This document shows, one piece after another, positions 11,501 to 46,445 of a stretch of 64,000 nucleotides of DNA (position 1 is its first letter; each line of letters opens with the position of its first letter). This DNA is from Luscinia megarhynchos (lineage: Eukaryota; Chordata; Aves; Passeriformes; Turdidae): NCBI GenBank assembly GCA_034336665.1, contig CM067592.1:44607761-44671760 (forward strand), read 5' to 3'. Under the pieces are notes generated by a model, which did no database searches, was not told where the DNA came from, and saw nothing but the letters and a program-made list of their open reading frames with translations. The translations under genes were made by a program, and so were the position numbers.

Positions 11501-14500
11501 CTTCATTTTCCTGTTATTGTAGTTCTCTGTTTATGCTGCAGCTGCCTAAGCTTTACCAGAATGAAATGGAAATGGCTTACATTACCATGACATAATTCCA
11601 CATAGATACATTGAATACTTGCTGTTACTGAAAGCAACTGTGTCAAAATATTTTCTGTGGAGGGCAAGGTAGTGGCTGGGATGAAATACCAACTGCAAAT
11701 TAACTGTTTGCATTTGACAGTCAAGTGAGTTTTAAAAAACATGCCCTTCCTATTAACAGATGAGCGCAAAAGTTGCAAAGAATAATTCTTTGTCCTATGA
11801 CTCTTTATATTTAATACCTTTCTTTTTCCTGAAGATGGTACTCAGTCTGTTGGAGTGTGTAAAAGAAGGGCATAACATTCTTGGAAATAAAATTTCATCC
11901 TCTTTCTAAATGGGCTTAATAGTGTAATAACTGACATTATAATTAAGTACACATCCTTAATTTCAGTGATACTGAGTACAAGCACAGCCAAAACCAGTAC
12001 AGGACACCAAGTTTTAAGGGTGTTTTCCTGTTTTCAAAACCTTTTTGTCTTGCCCTATCTTTCCCTCTGTTTTTGTGCTGTTGACTCCTACTCTGCCCAC
12101 TACATTATTTGCCTCAGAGGTTAAAAGGAGTGAATTATTCGGAAAGCTGTAGCTGAAAAGGAAAGAATCACATTTCACTTAGCAGCTGGCACTGCAGATA
12201 CAACAAAATTTAGAAATTTTTCTGCTGTTGCAGTAGGGCCACCTCTTATGCTCTCAGTCTGAGTCTCCAGATACACTGCTGCTCATTGCAGATCTTTTGC
12301 CAGACACTTTTCCTCCCAAGATACAGAAATTCAGTATTAGTTCAAAAGCTTGTAAATCTGATCCCAGTGATTAGGGTCCCATACTAATGCAGTTCAATAT
12401 CTTGCATCTGAAATTTGGCTGGCTAGCCAGTTGCCTCCTAGTGCCCAATGAAGAAAATGTTGATGTGGAAAAAGCAAGTTTAAATTGTATGAATTCACAA
12501 TGCTAAATATTCCTGTATTTTTCGGGTAGTATGCTTACTGCTGTTTTAAATGTCATCAAGAAACCTTGAAGAGTTTAATCACCTTTTTATCCCCTTTATT
12601 GAAGTTTACAGTCTAGCTTAATGTTATTAATACGTAAGACCAATACAATTTAGGGATACTGACTGTAGCATGCTGCCTTTGAGATGACTGCTTTGAGACA
12701 AAATAGTGAACCACTATATAAGCAAACAATTCTCCAAACCCTAGTATCCTAATACATTTCAGTAAAATAATAGGGAAAAGAATTTAGACAATCTGAAAGT
12801 AGTCTGAGAACTGGATTTATCTTGTGTTTTGTACGTTTTTGGCTAGCTATAGGAATACATGGTCTTTATAATTAATGTTTCTTTCTCTAGAATAAGTGTT
12901 TTTTCCAATAGTCAGCCTTTTTTTTTTTTAATCCTTTTGTAACAGCAGCAGTTTTTTGATTAGTTTCAATAAATATTGAATATTAATTTTAAGATATCAT
13001 TTTTATAGTGAAATCTGTATTGTAACTTACATTCTCAAGTAAAGGCAGTGTAACTGTACTTTGTAGTAACTTTTTGAGTTAATACTCTGATTGAAAGAGA
13101 ACTACAATTACCTATAGAAAATTCTCATATAATGTATTACTTTATGTTCATTATCATGTTTTATTTCTGATAAGAAATGCCTGCCGTCTGTTGCCGCTTG
13201 AAAAGCTTCCTATTGATGAACTATAGGAATGTGATCTCTTCTGTAATTACACTTCCAGTGTGTCTTGGTGGAAGTAATACTTGTTTATCCCTTGTCTGAC
13301 TCTAAGAAATGTTGAGGCCGTGGAAACAGTGGAGGAGGAAGGATATGGGGAATAACGCATTGGGGCTGACAGTTGTGATGGTAGGTGGGAAGCAGTCAAG
13401 TAAGTAGGCCAGGTTGTTGCATTTAGTGTGTATGTGCATGTTCCTTACTTTAAAAATCTGCCGTTCTCTTACTTTTCACTCTCATTGCTCTTCTTCCTAA
13501 ACAGAACCTTTTAAAATGCCAGCTCTGATTTAGTATTGGTGCTTTATGCATATTAATATAAGACAATTTTTAATCATCATTGCTTGACGTCAGGAAAACC
13601 TTAGTCTTTAATTTCTTTGCACTGTGTTTGCTTTTGCCTTCAGAGCTGAAGGCAGCTAATGCCAAAATCTGTCTCCAGCTTCCTGTAGAGAAGCAGAGTG
13701 CTTATTTCTCTGCTCTGTTGAATTCCCATTTATAATTTTAAAGGCACTTTCATTTTCTTTCTTCATGGTGTAGTCCTGCAACAAAACTCTTGAGTGGGCT
13801 TCTATAATAAAGTTTTGGAGAGGTTGCAGGTGATCTTTATGGGAGGGATTTAATGACGGGTGTGCTGCAAGCTAGAGTTGAGGGTATGATATTGTTTGCA
13901 TTTGTTTTTCTGCAGCTGGCATGCTGAGAAGGAAAAAACACACTTACTGTCATTTTCCTGTGTTGGCTGTGACCTTGTTGTATCGAAGGCTCCATCCTGG
14001 AGAAACTGTAAATGCCTGAAACACTGTCTGGATAATTCATTTAATTTCACTCTCCCACTGTCTTTAAGTAAACAAAGTGCCTGATTATGTTGCCATTATC
14101 TGAAGTATAAGAGTTTTTCAGACATTTGGGAACATTTTTCTAAAGCCCACCATAGTTCTTTCTAAAGGCAAATATAGCTCTTAGATAGTTTGTGCATGTG
14201 GTTTCTTTCCAGTTTATATTTAATTTAAATAATTCTTTCTGTTTTCCCCTTATCTTCTAAGTAACATTCATACAGCCCTCACAGACCAAGATGTGATAGG
14301 TGAATACAGGAAAGACAGAGGGGTTTTTTTACTCACACAGTGTTCTGATACTTGGTCTAGTTTCATGCCATTCTTCCTTAATGTGTTTATCTAGAATTGA
14401 ACATGCTTTTAGAAGATGCTTTACTTCGTGGCTTACAGCATTGCACTTAAGGCAGGCTGTGGCTATTTAAGTTGGCCCATTATACACTCTGGATTAGTCT

Positions 14501-16756
14501 CTATCTGATTATGGCTGCATTAATTATTGTTAATGTTTGAAGCCTGTGCTTTCACATGTTTGGGTGGAAGGCACTGTCCATCTGTCCATGGGGGTTTTTA
14601 TACTGATAAGTCTTTGCAACTATGAATTCAAATCTATGATGAATCTAATGAAACTTAATAGCTATAGAAAATGAAATATGAATCTCAGTGCAGGGATTAT
14701 GTCTTTCTTTTTGAAGTGTTCTATTATGTTATTGGCAGGTGAAGATGTAGATGTGTTTTTAAAGTAAATACTGTGTATAACTCTCTAGTTTTGCCATTTT
14801 TCTGACAAATAGGTATTTATTGTCTTTAGTTGATTTTATTAGTGGAATAATGGCTTACTCGATTTTCAATATATACTCCTTAATTTAGTGCTTTATAAGC
14901 ATCTATTGTCAGTTGAAAATTTAAAGAACACTAACTTTGATATTGGTATTTGTTTATCTCTGGCTGCAAACACATTGATGGATCAGTTTTGCAACCATTT
15001 TTAAGCTAAATTTAACAAGTTGCTTTATGGTTCAGGACTCTAATGCAGTCAATTAATTTTAATAAAGACTCCAAATCTAAGCAATGTGTAAGAGAAAATA
15101 CTGAAATAAAACCTTTTATCAAAATATCATTGTATTCAACCCTAGTATTAAATACATGCCTAGTAAATGAGATTCTTAAGATATTTGCCAAAGAGATTGA
15201 TTGGTTCTTGTTGTTGTTTGTGTTGATGACATTGTGTGTGGGAAATTAAGTTTATTTTTAATATTTTAAAAACTTTAGTAGTACTTATGACCTATGAATT
15301 TTCTAAGAAAGTTAATTCCTGTGACAGCTGGGAGGAGGTGGTGTTTTATGTTTATAATTTCATTCTTCAAGTTGAAATGACAGAAAATGTTATCAAAATT
15401 TGTGTGAAGGGGTGTGGGACCCAGTTTTGAGTCACTCAGTCACTTAGACTTCAACTTCATTGCTATTTCTCCTGCCTTTTCTTTAACCCGTTAGTCAAGT
15501 CTCCTCAAAAAAAGAACCAGCTTCTCTTGAGATCAAAGAAATAAATACTACATGGTCATTTTCAAGGATGTTTTCATGAAAGTGGTGTGGTATTGAAGAC
15601 GACTTTGTTTTGTATTACTTGATACCTGACGTTACCATTAATCGTGATCTAAGTTCTGTAAAATAATGTGGCAAGCTTAATTGCAAATTAGTTGGCCAAA
15701 GATCCCATTATTTGTGCTTTATTTGACTTGTCAGCTCTTGTCTTCTCATCATGAATATGAAATGTGAATTGGCTAGTGAGTAGTAACAACTTCTAGACTA
15801 AATATCTGTCTAGCATAAAGCTCATCAGTCTCTTGAGTAGTGATACTGAGGATCAGGTTATGCTTCCTATGTACAGGAAATTTTCAGATATAGGAAATGT
15901 TCAGATAGAGCTTATTTGTGTTGCCAGCTGGTTGCAGGGAGGGAGAAAAAACCATTTCAGTCATTTGTTTAGTTCCAGAACCAAGACTAGAAATGAAAAA
16001 AAAAACCAAAAACCAAGTAACAAAATCCAAACAGCCTTTTCAGTTACCAGCTCACACAGTCATTTTAAAACTAGGATTATAAGTTTTGTTTTTTAAAAAG
16101 ATTTCTCTAGTATTCTTGTGGCAATAGCAATGCTCTTGTATAAATTCGACATTTTAATATGTCTGTATTGAGGATGCTTTTACTTGCTGTGTGCAAAATA
16201 AAGGGGGGTTTTTGACCGTGGATGATTTTTTGTTTGTTTTTTTGTTTTTCCCCCCTTTCGTGATTTCCTTTAAGCTGTGTTAGAAACAAGTAAACTTAGA
16301 CTTGGGAAATATTTCAGGGAGAAAAATGTGCTAGTCTAGAGCTTTAAGTATTGCTCCAACTTTTCTTCTCTATTACCTTCCCTTTTTCTTACATGTTTTC
16401 TCAGGGTTTGTGGATGTCTTTGGTAAGCATTGTTCTTGGAATTAGTACTTTTGATACAAGCATGTAATAATATGAGTTATTGGAAATAAATCCATTAACT
16501 TTCCTGTGTCCTATAAAGTTATCACTGCTAAAGAAAGTCCCTGATTTATTAAGGAACAGTGAAATGTCCCAGCATCCCCACCTGCCTTGTTCTTCCTGAG
16601 TACTGGGATACATTAAAACAAAATAGATGTGGATGTTAGCTTAGAGTAGGAAGGCATGGTGATTTTCTTCCTAGTCACTTGATCAAAGGTAAGTGCATTC
16701 TGATTACCTTTACACAGGCCTTGTATTGACCTAGTTTTTAGTCTTGATTGACTGAC
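8546..16756 (+). other. Inferred PCGF3 5' intron, no recognisable gene
   Basis: I see no conserved coding frame, LTR or LINE here. There are homopolymer T runs (about 10067-10080 and 12919-12931) and an A-rich tract at 15990-16035. The short open frames match no family I know. Confidence 0.6.
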
Positions 16757-17836
16757 CTGATCTCCTTCAGTGACAAGGTGACCCACTTAGTGGCTGTGGG
16801 GAAGGCTCATCTTGTTTATGTGAACTTCAGTAGAGCCTTTGGCACCATTTCCCACAGTATTCTGTAGAAACTGGCTGCTCATGACTTGGAAAAGCATTCT
16901 TTGTTGGGTAAATAGCTCTCTGGATGGCCAGCCTAGAGACGGGAAATGGAATTAAATCCAGCTGGCCATTTTTCACAGGTGGTGTTCCCAAGGACTCAGT
17001 ACTGGGTTCTATTTAATGTTTTTATCAACAACCTGTGTCAGTGGATCAAGTGCTGCTTTTCAGTCAGCCTGCAGATGACGCTGAATTGGGTGAGAGTAAT
17101 GATCTGGAGGGCAGGAAGGCTCTGCAGGATTATCTGGACAGGATGGGTTGGTAGGCTGAGACCAGTGGTATGAGACTGAACAAGGCCCAGTGCCATGTCC
17201 TGCCCTTGGATCAAAACAACCACATGCAGTGCAAGTTCGGGGCAGAGCGACTGGAAAACTTTCAGGCGGTGTTGGTAGACAGTGGCTGAACATGAGCCAG
17301 GAATGTGCCCAGGTGGCCAAGAAGGCCAATGGCCCCTGGCCTGTATCAGCATAGTGTGGGCAGCGGGACCAGGGCAGGGATTTTCCCCCTGTAATTGGCA
17401 CTGATGGGGCTGTACCTCAAGTTCTGTATCCAATTCTGGGTGCCTCACTACAGAAATGACACTGAGGTGCTAGAGCAAGTCCAGACAAGAGCAATGGAGC
17501 TGGTTTAGGGTGTAGAGCACAAGTCCAATGAAGAGCAGCTGAAGCAGCTGAGGGAGCTGAGGTTGTTTAGTCTGGAGGAAAGGAGGCTTGGGGAGACTTT
17601 CTCCACCTGAGAGGAGCTGTAGCCATGTGTGGATCAGTCTCTTCTCCTAGGTAGCAAGTGATACAAGAAGAGGAAGTGGCCTCAAACTATGCCAGGTGAG
17701 GTTTAGACTGGATATTCAGAAACATTTCTGTGCTGAAACAGTGGTCAGGCATCAAACCAGGTAGGGCAGTGTTGGAACCTGAAGGTATTTAGAAGATGTG
17801 TAGATGGGGTACTAAGGGACATGGTTTAGTGATGTG
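16757..17836 (+). mobile_element. CR1 LINE fragment, sense (reverse transcriptase C-terminal part and 3' region)
   Basis: Broken + strand frames encode CR1 pol-like pieces, including DKVTHLVAVGK, a degraded FSRAFGTISHSIL, ADDAELG around the catalytic aspartates and DLEGRKALQDYLDRMGW. These are followed by the usual CR1 3' sequence (one-gallon-type words such as ATTCTGGGTGCCTCA and GAGCAGCTGAAG). Stops and frameshifts break the frame. The terminal ATTCTRTG repeats are absent, so the 3' end is truncated. Confidence 0.9.
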
Positions 17837-20800
17837 CTTAGCTGAATCCACAGTCATAGTGCCAGCAATTACAGTAAAGTGAGTGAGTGCTACTGACAAA
17901 CCTGAGTGTAGAAGGAAAACGGGAGGAACTGACTGTTGGGGTGGCCGCGAGTCTGGATGGGTGCCAGGGTCACAGCAGGATCTGGAAGTCTCCATCGTGA
18001 GACTGCTGCTGAATGTGTTGTTTCAATTTATTTTTTCTGTTTTAGGGCAGTCCTGTCTTTTTCTGTGTTCGGTTACTAAGGTACAGCTACCTGCTTTATT
18101 GAAAGTAGAGTGCTGGTGCCATCTAGTGGTGTTAGAACATTCCCAGGAATGAGAGAAACTGCTTGTGAGGAATTCCACTGAGATGAGGAAAATTGCTGGC
18201 ATGATACTAAAAAAAGTACATGGATATATTTTCTGCCTTAGCATGTAATTATTCTCTTGAATTAAGTAATAAAAATATGTACATGTACTCATAACAAGGC
18301 TTGCTACAACAAATTTAAATCTTTTTTCTATTTATTTTTGCTCAACAGAAGGGTTTGTTTCTAGTAGATTCTTTTATGAAACCGTGCTTTGCAATAAAAG
18401 TTTTATTGGAGCTTGAAATATTTTAAAGCTCAATTTGAAAGACAAATTATCTTCTCTTATTGCATTTTGCTAAACCTAGCACAGACTTCTCCCTGCTAGT
18501 TTGAAGTCTCTGTGCTCTTTTCTAAGTTGCGTATATATTGTTTCAAAGTAAAAGTTCAAAATATACGTCTGACAACAGTTGAAATAAAAAACTTTGGCAT
18601 CTGAAGCCCCAGCAACCGCAATACTGTTTTCTTTGTTCTTCCGTCTGTTGAAATTGTGTCCTGCATCTTAAGTTGCTTACCTGAGGTAATATCCTCATCC
18701 TTCTTCAGAATACTGTACAGGCTGTATTGACATTTCTAGCAATGGAAGTAGGACTATGACTGCTTCTCCAGTTCTCTTGAAGTGAATTTCTGACTGATAA
18801 GTATCTTGCCCTACAATGGAAAAACTTGAAAAAGAAGATACTTTATTTTAAGCTGGTGAGACTTTTTTATTAATTTCATTTAGCTGTTACTCTTCATCTG
18901 TTGCAAGTCAGCATATTATTCTAAGAAGTTACTTTAAAATAAATTTCCTTATGGAACAGAGGTCTATCTATTCTGTCATGAACAACTTCTGTCTTTTTAT
19001 TGTAACTGATAAGAATAGCAGACTTTTTGTTTCAAACCAGCTAGGTTAAAAAGACAAATTCAGTGCTTTTATCTCTTCATAATCTCTAACCTCATGTCTA
19101 TAGTACACTTTACTTGCATTGTGATGGAAGTGTGAACTAGACTTAGTTCTAATAACTGATAAATAACTGCATTATTTCTCTCATTGCACAGTTGTGCTCA
19201 CAATATCAGGAGCCATTTTTTAATTCTGTTGTTATGAAATAAGGTGTTTCCAGGCCTGTTCAGCTAGTATAGTTTGTGGAATTAGATAGAAACAGCTATT
19301 AAAATTGAATGTATATAATAATACTTAAGAATTTAATGTTAATATTTAAATTAATATTTAAAATGTTAATGTATCAATATTTATTTGTCATCTTTGAGAA
19401 TAATGAAACTGAATGCAAGGGCTGCATTCTTTTTCTGCACTTTAACTCAGCTCCTTGAAAATCTAGGTTTATCTACTGAGTTTCACCAGTGTGCAACTAG
19501 TAGCAAAAGTGAGATGCTTATGCCCGATGTAAGCCATGCAATCATAAGCATCAGATTTGAGAATTATCTTGTCCACACTTAGCTTTGAATCTGAACAGTT
19601 CTATTGTTTTAATACTTTGTTCTTAGAGCTGTGACTTTCACCTTAAATACACTGTCCTTGTGAATTGAGGTACACCTGCTGCTTCCAGTACTGTTATCAT
19701 TCAGCTTTTGATGCTGTATGACTTTAGTATTTTTCAGCAATTATTAAGCAAAATTGTTATTATTTGCTACATTTAGCTGTATCCCTGTATTTAGCTGTAT
19801 TCCTCAGGGTTTCCCCACTTCTGCTTTTTAATGAATTAACATTATTGTGCTATGTTTCAGCAAAAGAAAAGTATATATGCTTATTCTGTTAAAATAGAGC
19901 AAAGTTGTGGTTTGTAAGTCTGCCATTCACTTCAGTTCTGGATTTGTACCTGATAAGAATAACTTCCTGTTTTGCTTTACAAAGCTTTGTGGTACTAACA
20001 ACAGTTAAAGTTCAATAAACTCACAAGTTGTTCAAAGCAATCACAGTACTTAAGAAATTGTTTAAAGAAAGTTTTAGTACTCGTTTCTAAATTATTACAG
20101 GGTCAGCAGAATGATCCATTTGCCCAGTCTCCAGCGACCATCTCGATCTAAAAAGGAACTGAATTTCCCTGTCTTTAGTTTTTGTAGTGCATCACTCTCA
20201 CCCTGAAACTAGAACAGGAAGAATATGGTGATGATTTAGGACCAATTTGATTGTTGATTTTTTTTTCTCACAAATTGAGTGCCTCTTCCTTCTTCCACAT
20301 GAGCCAAAGTGTAATCTTGTCCTCTTCCACCAGCAGTGAGGGAAGATGCATGATAAGTCCTTTTGGAAGACTCTTACTCAAGGTCATGTTGTGATGTGCT
20401 TTTGGAGTGATAAGCCTCTAAACTGGTTTCTTCAGAAGCAGAGTATCCTGGTTACCCCAAGATATTCTGTTACTCTGTCCTGGTTATTCCAAGACACAAA
20501 GTCACTGTTCTGTCCTCCACATTTTGCTGGAGAAATATATCTGTTGAATGACAAAGTCTCAAGGAGTTTATTCTACTATATGAGAGGCTTTGTGTCCTCG
20601 GTGGGGATCTTTTTTTGTGCGTTCCAATGAAAGAGCATCTCTTGCAACTCGCATTGCTTTCAGTTAACAGTAATTTTTAATTCTGAATTCAATCGAAGAA
20701 CTTCACAGTGGAATTGCAAAGAGATTTTTATTGGCATTGTTCTGAAGTTTTTGTCAAGTGCTATCATTAACATCTTGTTTTGTCATTGTTTTCATAATTC

Positions 20801-22679
20801 CTTTAGCAATATAACAGCAAAATCAGTAACTACAGGCTATGCCTCTTATTTTTTGGAGCAGGGAGATGGAACTAGTAATACTCTTTACCTGTCTCTGTAA
20901 CAGCTGAATCTTCCCTGTGTAAATCAAAAGGAAAAATTGCTTCTTCTGTCAAACTTACCTATTCTTTAGTCAAAGAATAAAGGTCTTATTTTTTACTATT
21001 GTTTTAAATATAATTTTATTCTGGCAAATACCTAGCGATTCTGGAAATACTAATTATTTACTTGAAAGTATTTTTTAAGATTAAGATACAAAAAGCAGAT
21101 TACTTGAAATCATAGCTTGAAAACTGAAACTTGCTCATCTAAATGTGCATCTTCAATTCAAAATATTTTCTTTTCTTACAGACTTTCTAGTCCATAGGTG
21201 GTTGTTCAAGAATTCTGTTTATTTATTTGGTTATTTTTCCTGTCATTTTTGAAGATAATGAATTTCTTTTTCTTTTCCCATCACATGGTAACAGGACTTC
21301 TTAGGACTTCTTTTTTGAGCCATTTTCCTTGTCTAGTTGGAGACTGTGTTAAATCTTTTTTTTCTTTCTTTTTTTCCTGAGGATCAAATTTTCCCCCCTT
21401 TTCTTGCTTACAGGTGCTTCTCCCCCACTGTTATCTTAAATTAATAGAGATAACGAAATATTTAGGTGAATTTAGTGAGCTGAGTATTTCTTTGTGGCAG
21501 CTGTATTTTGAGGAATTTTGGATGTTAACTTTCAGACTATTTTTCTGTCTTTTCAGGTCTCTGGATGGCAGACTCTGAAAAGAAATGCTGTTTTAAGAGG
21601 TATGCCTCATGTAGGCTATAATATTTGGACTGATTTCTATATAAATGATAAGGCTGTACTTCTGAGGAGTCCATCTGGTGATCTTCTCTGTAATCTTGCA
21701 TGAATAATAGTTTCAGTGCAGACTTCTCTCTGAAATCTGAAATCTTGTACTGAGATATGCAGGCTTGTCTTATCAGTGACACAATTTTGTTAGAGAGGCC
21801 TGCAATACATTGCTTAACTTTTTGTTTGATCATCTTATGAAAACATTGCCTTAGTGGATGAAGTGGATGAAGCACAAACAAAATTAGTTGACTTTCTGAA
21901 ATGTGCATATCTCCTTTAAGCCTCTCCTGACTGTGTGTGTGGGTTTGTTTGCTTGTTTGTTTTTTAGTTGGGAATATAGTCCACGTTTTGTGAATGTCCA
22001 TTTTTGAGATTTTGTAAGACTTCCAGATAGTGAGAGGCTAACATAGTTCCAGCAGTGTGGTTTAAAATAATGTCAGCTGAAACCAAGATGAAGAAATACT
22101 AATCTTTTTGCGAATTATCTTTTTTTCATGTAAGCTGAATGTTTGGAACATTTTCTGTGTTTGTTTGGGGTCTTATGTTCCAGCACTGAAAGAAAGTGTC
22201 TCTTCTCTCTCCATTGTTGGTATGTTTTTCCTGAATAATTCATTGCTTGGCAGCTGTTAAGAAAACAATCTCTTCAAAATGGAATACTTCTAGCAGGTCT
22301 CCCATCCATTTCAAGCAGATGTAGTGGCATATGTTAGAAAAGTCTTTGTAAGAGAATGATTAATGTGAGTATTTTCTTTTCTTAACTTTTTAAACAGGAT
22401 CTCTCAATTATTTTTAAGCCCTTCAGAGGGCTTGCTATTTCTCTGGAGCAGGGCAGTGCTCATTTGTTCTGCCTCCAAAATAATAACCAAGATGAAGTAC
22501 TAACAACTTGGGTTAAGAGTGGCTCTTCAGCTATTGAGTAAGATTTCAGTGTTGCTCTTTTTTATGCAGTATTTACAAAAGTCCTAAACAAGTGATGCTA
22601 AGAATTAGGGAAGATGTTATTGCTATGTTCAACACAACCTATGAATAGAAAGCAAGATGAGGGTACTGCACTGTGCTTG
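17837..22679 (+). other. Inferred PCGF3 5' intron, no recognisable gene apart from one candidate exon
   Basis: The sequence is AT-rich intronic. It contains a partly palindromic A/T-only stretch at about 19330-19370 and the candidate exon at 21557-21599. Short frames on both strands, including 21537-22001 on the minus strand, show no family signature. Confidence 0.55.
21557..21599 (+). other. PCGF3: Candidate 43-nt 5' untranslated exon of PCGF3 with an ATG
   Basis: A good polypyrimidine tract ending TCTTTTCAG precedes 21557, and AAGAG is followed by GTATGC at 21600. Joined to the first coding exon at 28837, the ATG at 21565 opens a 16-codon frame that stops at 28850-28852, overlapping the PCGF3 start. 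This is inference from splice motifs only, with no transcript evidence. Confidence 0.3.
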
Positions 22680-22925
22680 GAGGTGCACACTTGTAGGATG
22701 AGAGGCATCGTACCCAAGTTGCAATGCAGGAGATTCCTATGAGACAGTAGGAACATTTTTTGCCAGTGAGCGTGGTTGGGCCCTGGAACAGATTGCCCAA
22801 AGAGGCTGTGGAATCTTTGCTGCTGAACATTTTGGGAGTAAAGCGGGAATAGCCTACTGTAACTCAATTTAAGTGGGCCTGCTTTGAGTGCAAGGTTGGA
22901 TAGAGCAACTTGCATTATATCTGTA
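22680..22925 (+). mobile_element. CR1-like 3' fragment, sense
   Basis: Words typical of the CR1 3' region appear in order: a TGGTTGGGCCCTGGAACAG block, CAAAGAGGCTGTGGAATC, and then GCAAGGTTGGATAGAGCAAC. The copy is diverged and lacks the terminal short repeats. Boundaries are approximate. Confidence 0.7.
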
Positions 22926-23022
22926 ACATTTTCCTATGAATCAATGTAAAATGCTGAAGGGACACTTTTTATGAGTTTTGCATTTCCTGTAAAAACAGCT
23001 GAGGCTCAGGTTGGTATGTGTG

Positions 23023-23158
23023 TCTTTTTTGGGTTTCTTTTGGGTTTTTGTTGGGTTTTTTTTGGGGGGGGGAATGTATATGTGTATTTTGTTGGTTTTT
23101 GGGGGGTTTTGTTGTTGTTTTGTTGGTTTTTTTACTTTTTTTTCATTGGGTGAATTGA
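23023..23158. repeat. G/T-rich low-complexity tract with G runs
   Basis: This is a T-rich tract with repeated GGG and longer G runs, including nine consecutive G at about 23064-23072. A 60-codon open frame through it is a composition artefact. Confidence 0.75.
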
Positions 23159-23615
23159 GAAGAGTTTAGTGATTATAGAACTGAGGAGTGACTTCTTACC
23201 ATTCCAGCCACGTGGTTTTGAGGGACAAGAGCTGTGTTTTGGCTCCAGTGTTCATTAGTTGACTAAGTACAAAATAAGACTAATTTTTTTAATCAAATGT
23301 TGTGGTCCAGTTAGTGGATTGAGAGTTTCAAAGTTATTTACAGTTCTTAAAATTTGAGACTGCTTGCTTTCATAGATTACTATTTCAGCAGGTACATCTG
23401 AGAAGAACTAGCAATCTAATTTAGAAGAAATAAGAATTTCTGTGTTACAGAGATTTGGCTTTCTAAAAACTAAATTAAGGTATGGTATTTTTCTATTGTC
23501 TCCTAACTGCTGTCAGCCCATGGGAGCCTGAGGTTCGCAGGTTTTCAAATGAGCTATTAGGTTTGGAAAATGACACTGTAAATGTTCAGAATTTGGTCTA
23601 TCCTCTGAATTTACC

Positions 23616-23639
23616 TTTTTTTTTTTTTTTTTTTTTTTT
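23616..23639. repeat. Poly(T) run, 24 nt
   Basis: There are 24 consecutive T. They could mark the tail of an antisense retroposed sequence, but no element is recognisable beside it. Confidence 0.7.
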
Positions 23640-24162
23640 GGTATAGTATTGTAGCTTTCCATGTTTAGCTTTTGAATTTGACTGTGATCCTGTGAAAGAT
23701 TCAGAAGCTCTTGAGCATGCATCTACAGTGCATGCTGGGTCACATTACAAAATAAGGCACATGTAAATAGTATCTTTTAGAGGCTTGCTATTCTTACTAA
23801 ATCCTACGCAGTCTAGAATCTGGAAAAAAAGTGTCAATTGGGAGATACGGTTTTTTTTTATGTCTGATTTTTTTTAATACCTATTTTTAGGCAGGAATGT
23901 GTCAGCCTAGTTGTGCTTCGGCAAAGCAAACTTATAATCGCTCTATTATTGCGTCAAGCTAGTGTGTGTGACTTTAATGTCAACCTGATTCTGTGTGTTT
24001 TCTTATTACAGCAGCCAGTTTTAGATGTTGAGCTCATGCTAACTTCATTGAGTTAGTGTCTTTGTGATTATGATTGACTAACAGTCATCAACAATTTGAG
24101 ATCAGTCAATATAGTAAGAAGTTCAGCTTGTTTGTTACATGGATAGGCAGAGGTAGTAAATT

Positions 24163-24230
24163 CATAGAATCATATGATAGTTCAGGTTAGAAAAGACTTC
24201 AGGAAATCATGTGCATCATATGATGTAGTT
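24163..24230 (-). mobile_element. Short CR1 3'-end fragment, antisense
   Basis: The + strand starts TCATAGAATCATATGATAG and continues with CAGGTTAGAAAAGAC, the reverse complement of the CR1 3' terminus. Only about 70 bp remain before a sense-oriented CR1 piece begins. Confidence 0.75.
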
Positions 24231-24235
24231 GCTTG

Positions 24236-24496
24236 TAATAGGACCTGAGGGAATGGCATGACTTGTGTCAGGTGAAGTTTAGGTTAGGTATTGGGGAAAG
24301 GTTCTTCACCCAGAGGGTGGCTGGGCACTGGAACAGGCTCCTCAGGGAAGTGGTCACAGCACTAACCTGACGGAGCTCAAGAAATGTTTGAACAATGCTG
24401 TCAGGCACATGATGTGGTTGTTAGGGATGTCCTGTGCAGGGCAGGATTTGGACTTGACGATTCCATGGGTCTCTTCCAACTCAGGATATTCTATAT
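24236..24496 (+). mobile_element. CR1 3'-end fragment, sense
   Basis: CR1 3' words follow in order: TTCTTCACCCAGAGGGTGG, TGGGCACTGGAACAGGCTC, GGATTTGGACTTGACGATTC, and the end near CCAACTCAGGATATTCTAT. Together with the antisense piece just left of it, it forms an inverted CR1 pair. Confidence 0.85.
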
Positions 24497-45807
<21,311 letters not shown>

Positions 45808-46445
45808 GGGAACTTTATTGTCCTTCTGGACAGAGCTTTTTGCAGAGACTATCATCTGGCACCTTCTTAGTGCATCACTAATCACATGACACAAACCAGC
45901 TGAATAATTTTGGAAGACTGGAGGGCTTTCATAGTGGACTGTCCTGAATATTTCTTCTAGGTATGTGTTACCTAGACTTCTGGGCAGACAATATTTATAC
46001 TTTTTTTGTATGGAAGAAAGAAGTTTCAACTCAGCAAGACACTACCAGCATTAAGTTTACAGATACTGAAAACACTTCACAGTTCCATGTAGCTCAGCCT
46101 GATTTGTCTCTTACAGTTACACACAAAAAAAGAGTGTTGTGGGGTGATATAAATATGTTGCTTTTGACACCAAGTTGCATTTAGTTACTTCTCGCATTCT
46201 AAATCTTTAAAAACTATATTTTTGCAAAGTGTTATTGTCTTATATAGTATGCCTGATTGCATTGGCTTTATTCAAGTTATTCTGTAGAACATTGAACATG
46301 CCTGATAATACAGTGACTGGTGATAAGTTATTACACTGCATTGAAAACTTAAGAAAATCTGGGAAACCAATAAATTGTCATTTTTGCCCAGTTATTGTTC
46401 TCCCTCACCTTGTGTTTTAATAAAGTTTTGATACTTCTGTATACG
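45808..46445 (+). other. PCGF3: PCGF3 proximal 3' UTR
   Basis: The sequence continues the last exon after the TAA. It ends about 20 nt after a canonical AATAAA at 46419-46424, followed by a T/GT-rich stretch. The cleavage position is approximate and inferred. Confidence 0.7.
46419..46424 (+). terminator. Proximal poly(A) signal AATAAA
   Basis: This is a canonical hexamer 612 nt after the stop codon, with a T/GT-rich element (TTTTGATACTTCTGTATACG) downstream. A second AATAAA follows at 46575-46580 with GT-rich sequence after it. Confidence 0.65.

Noticed and set aside
17038..17448. 136-codon minus-strand frame
   Set aside because: It is the antisense shadow of the sense CR1 copy at 16757-17836.
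21537..22001. 154-codon minus-strand frame
   Set aside because: It shows no domain or family feature, lies in an intron, and partly comes from an A/C-rich repeat (KKQTSKQTHTHSQ).
23041..23110. Interstitial telomere repeat
   Set aside because: The tract has TTTGGG-like words but no TTAGGG periodicity.
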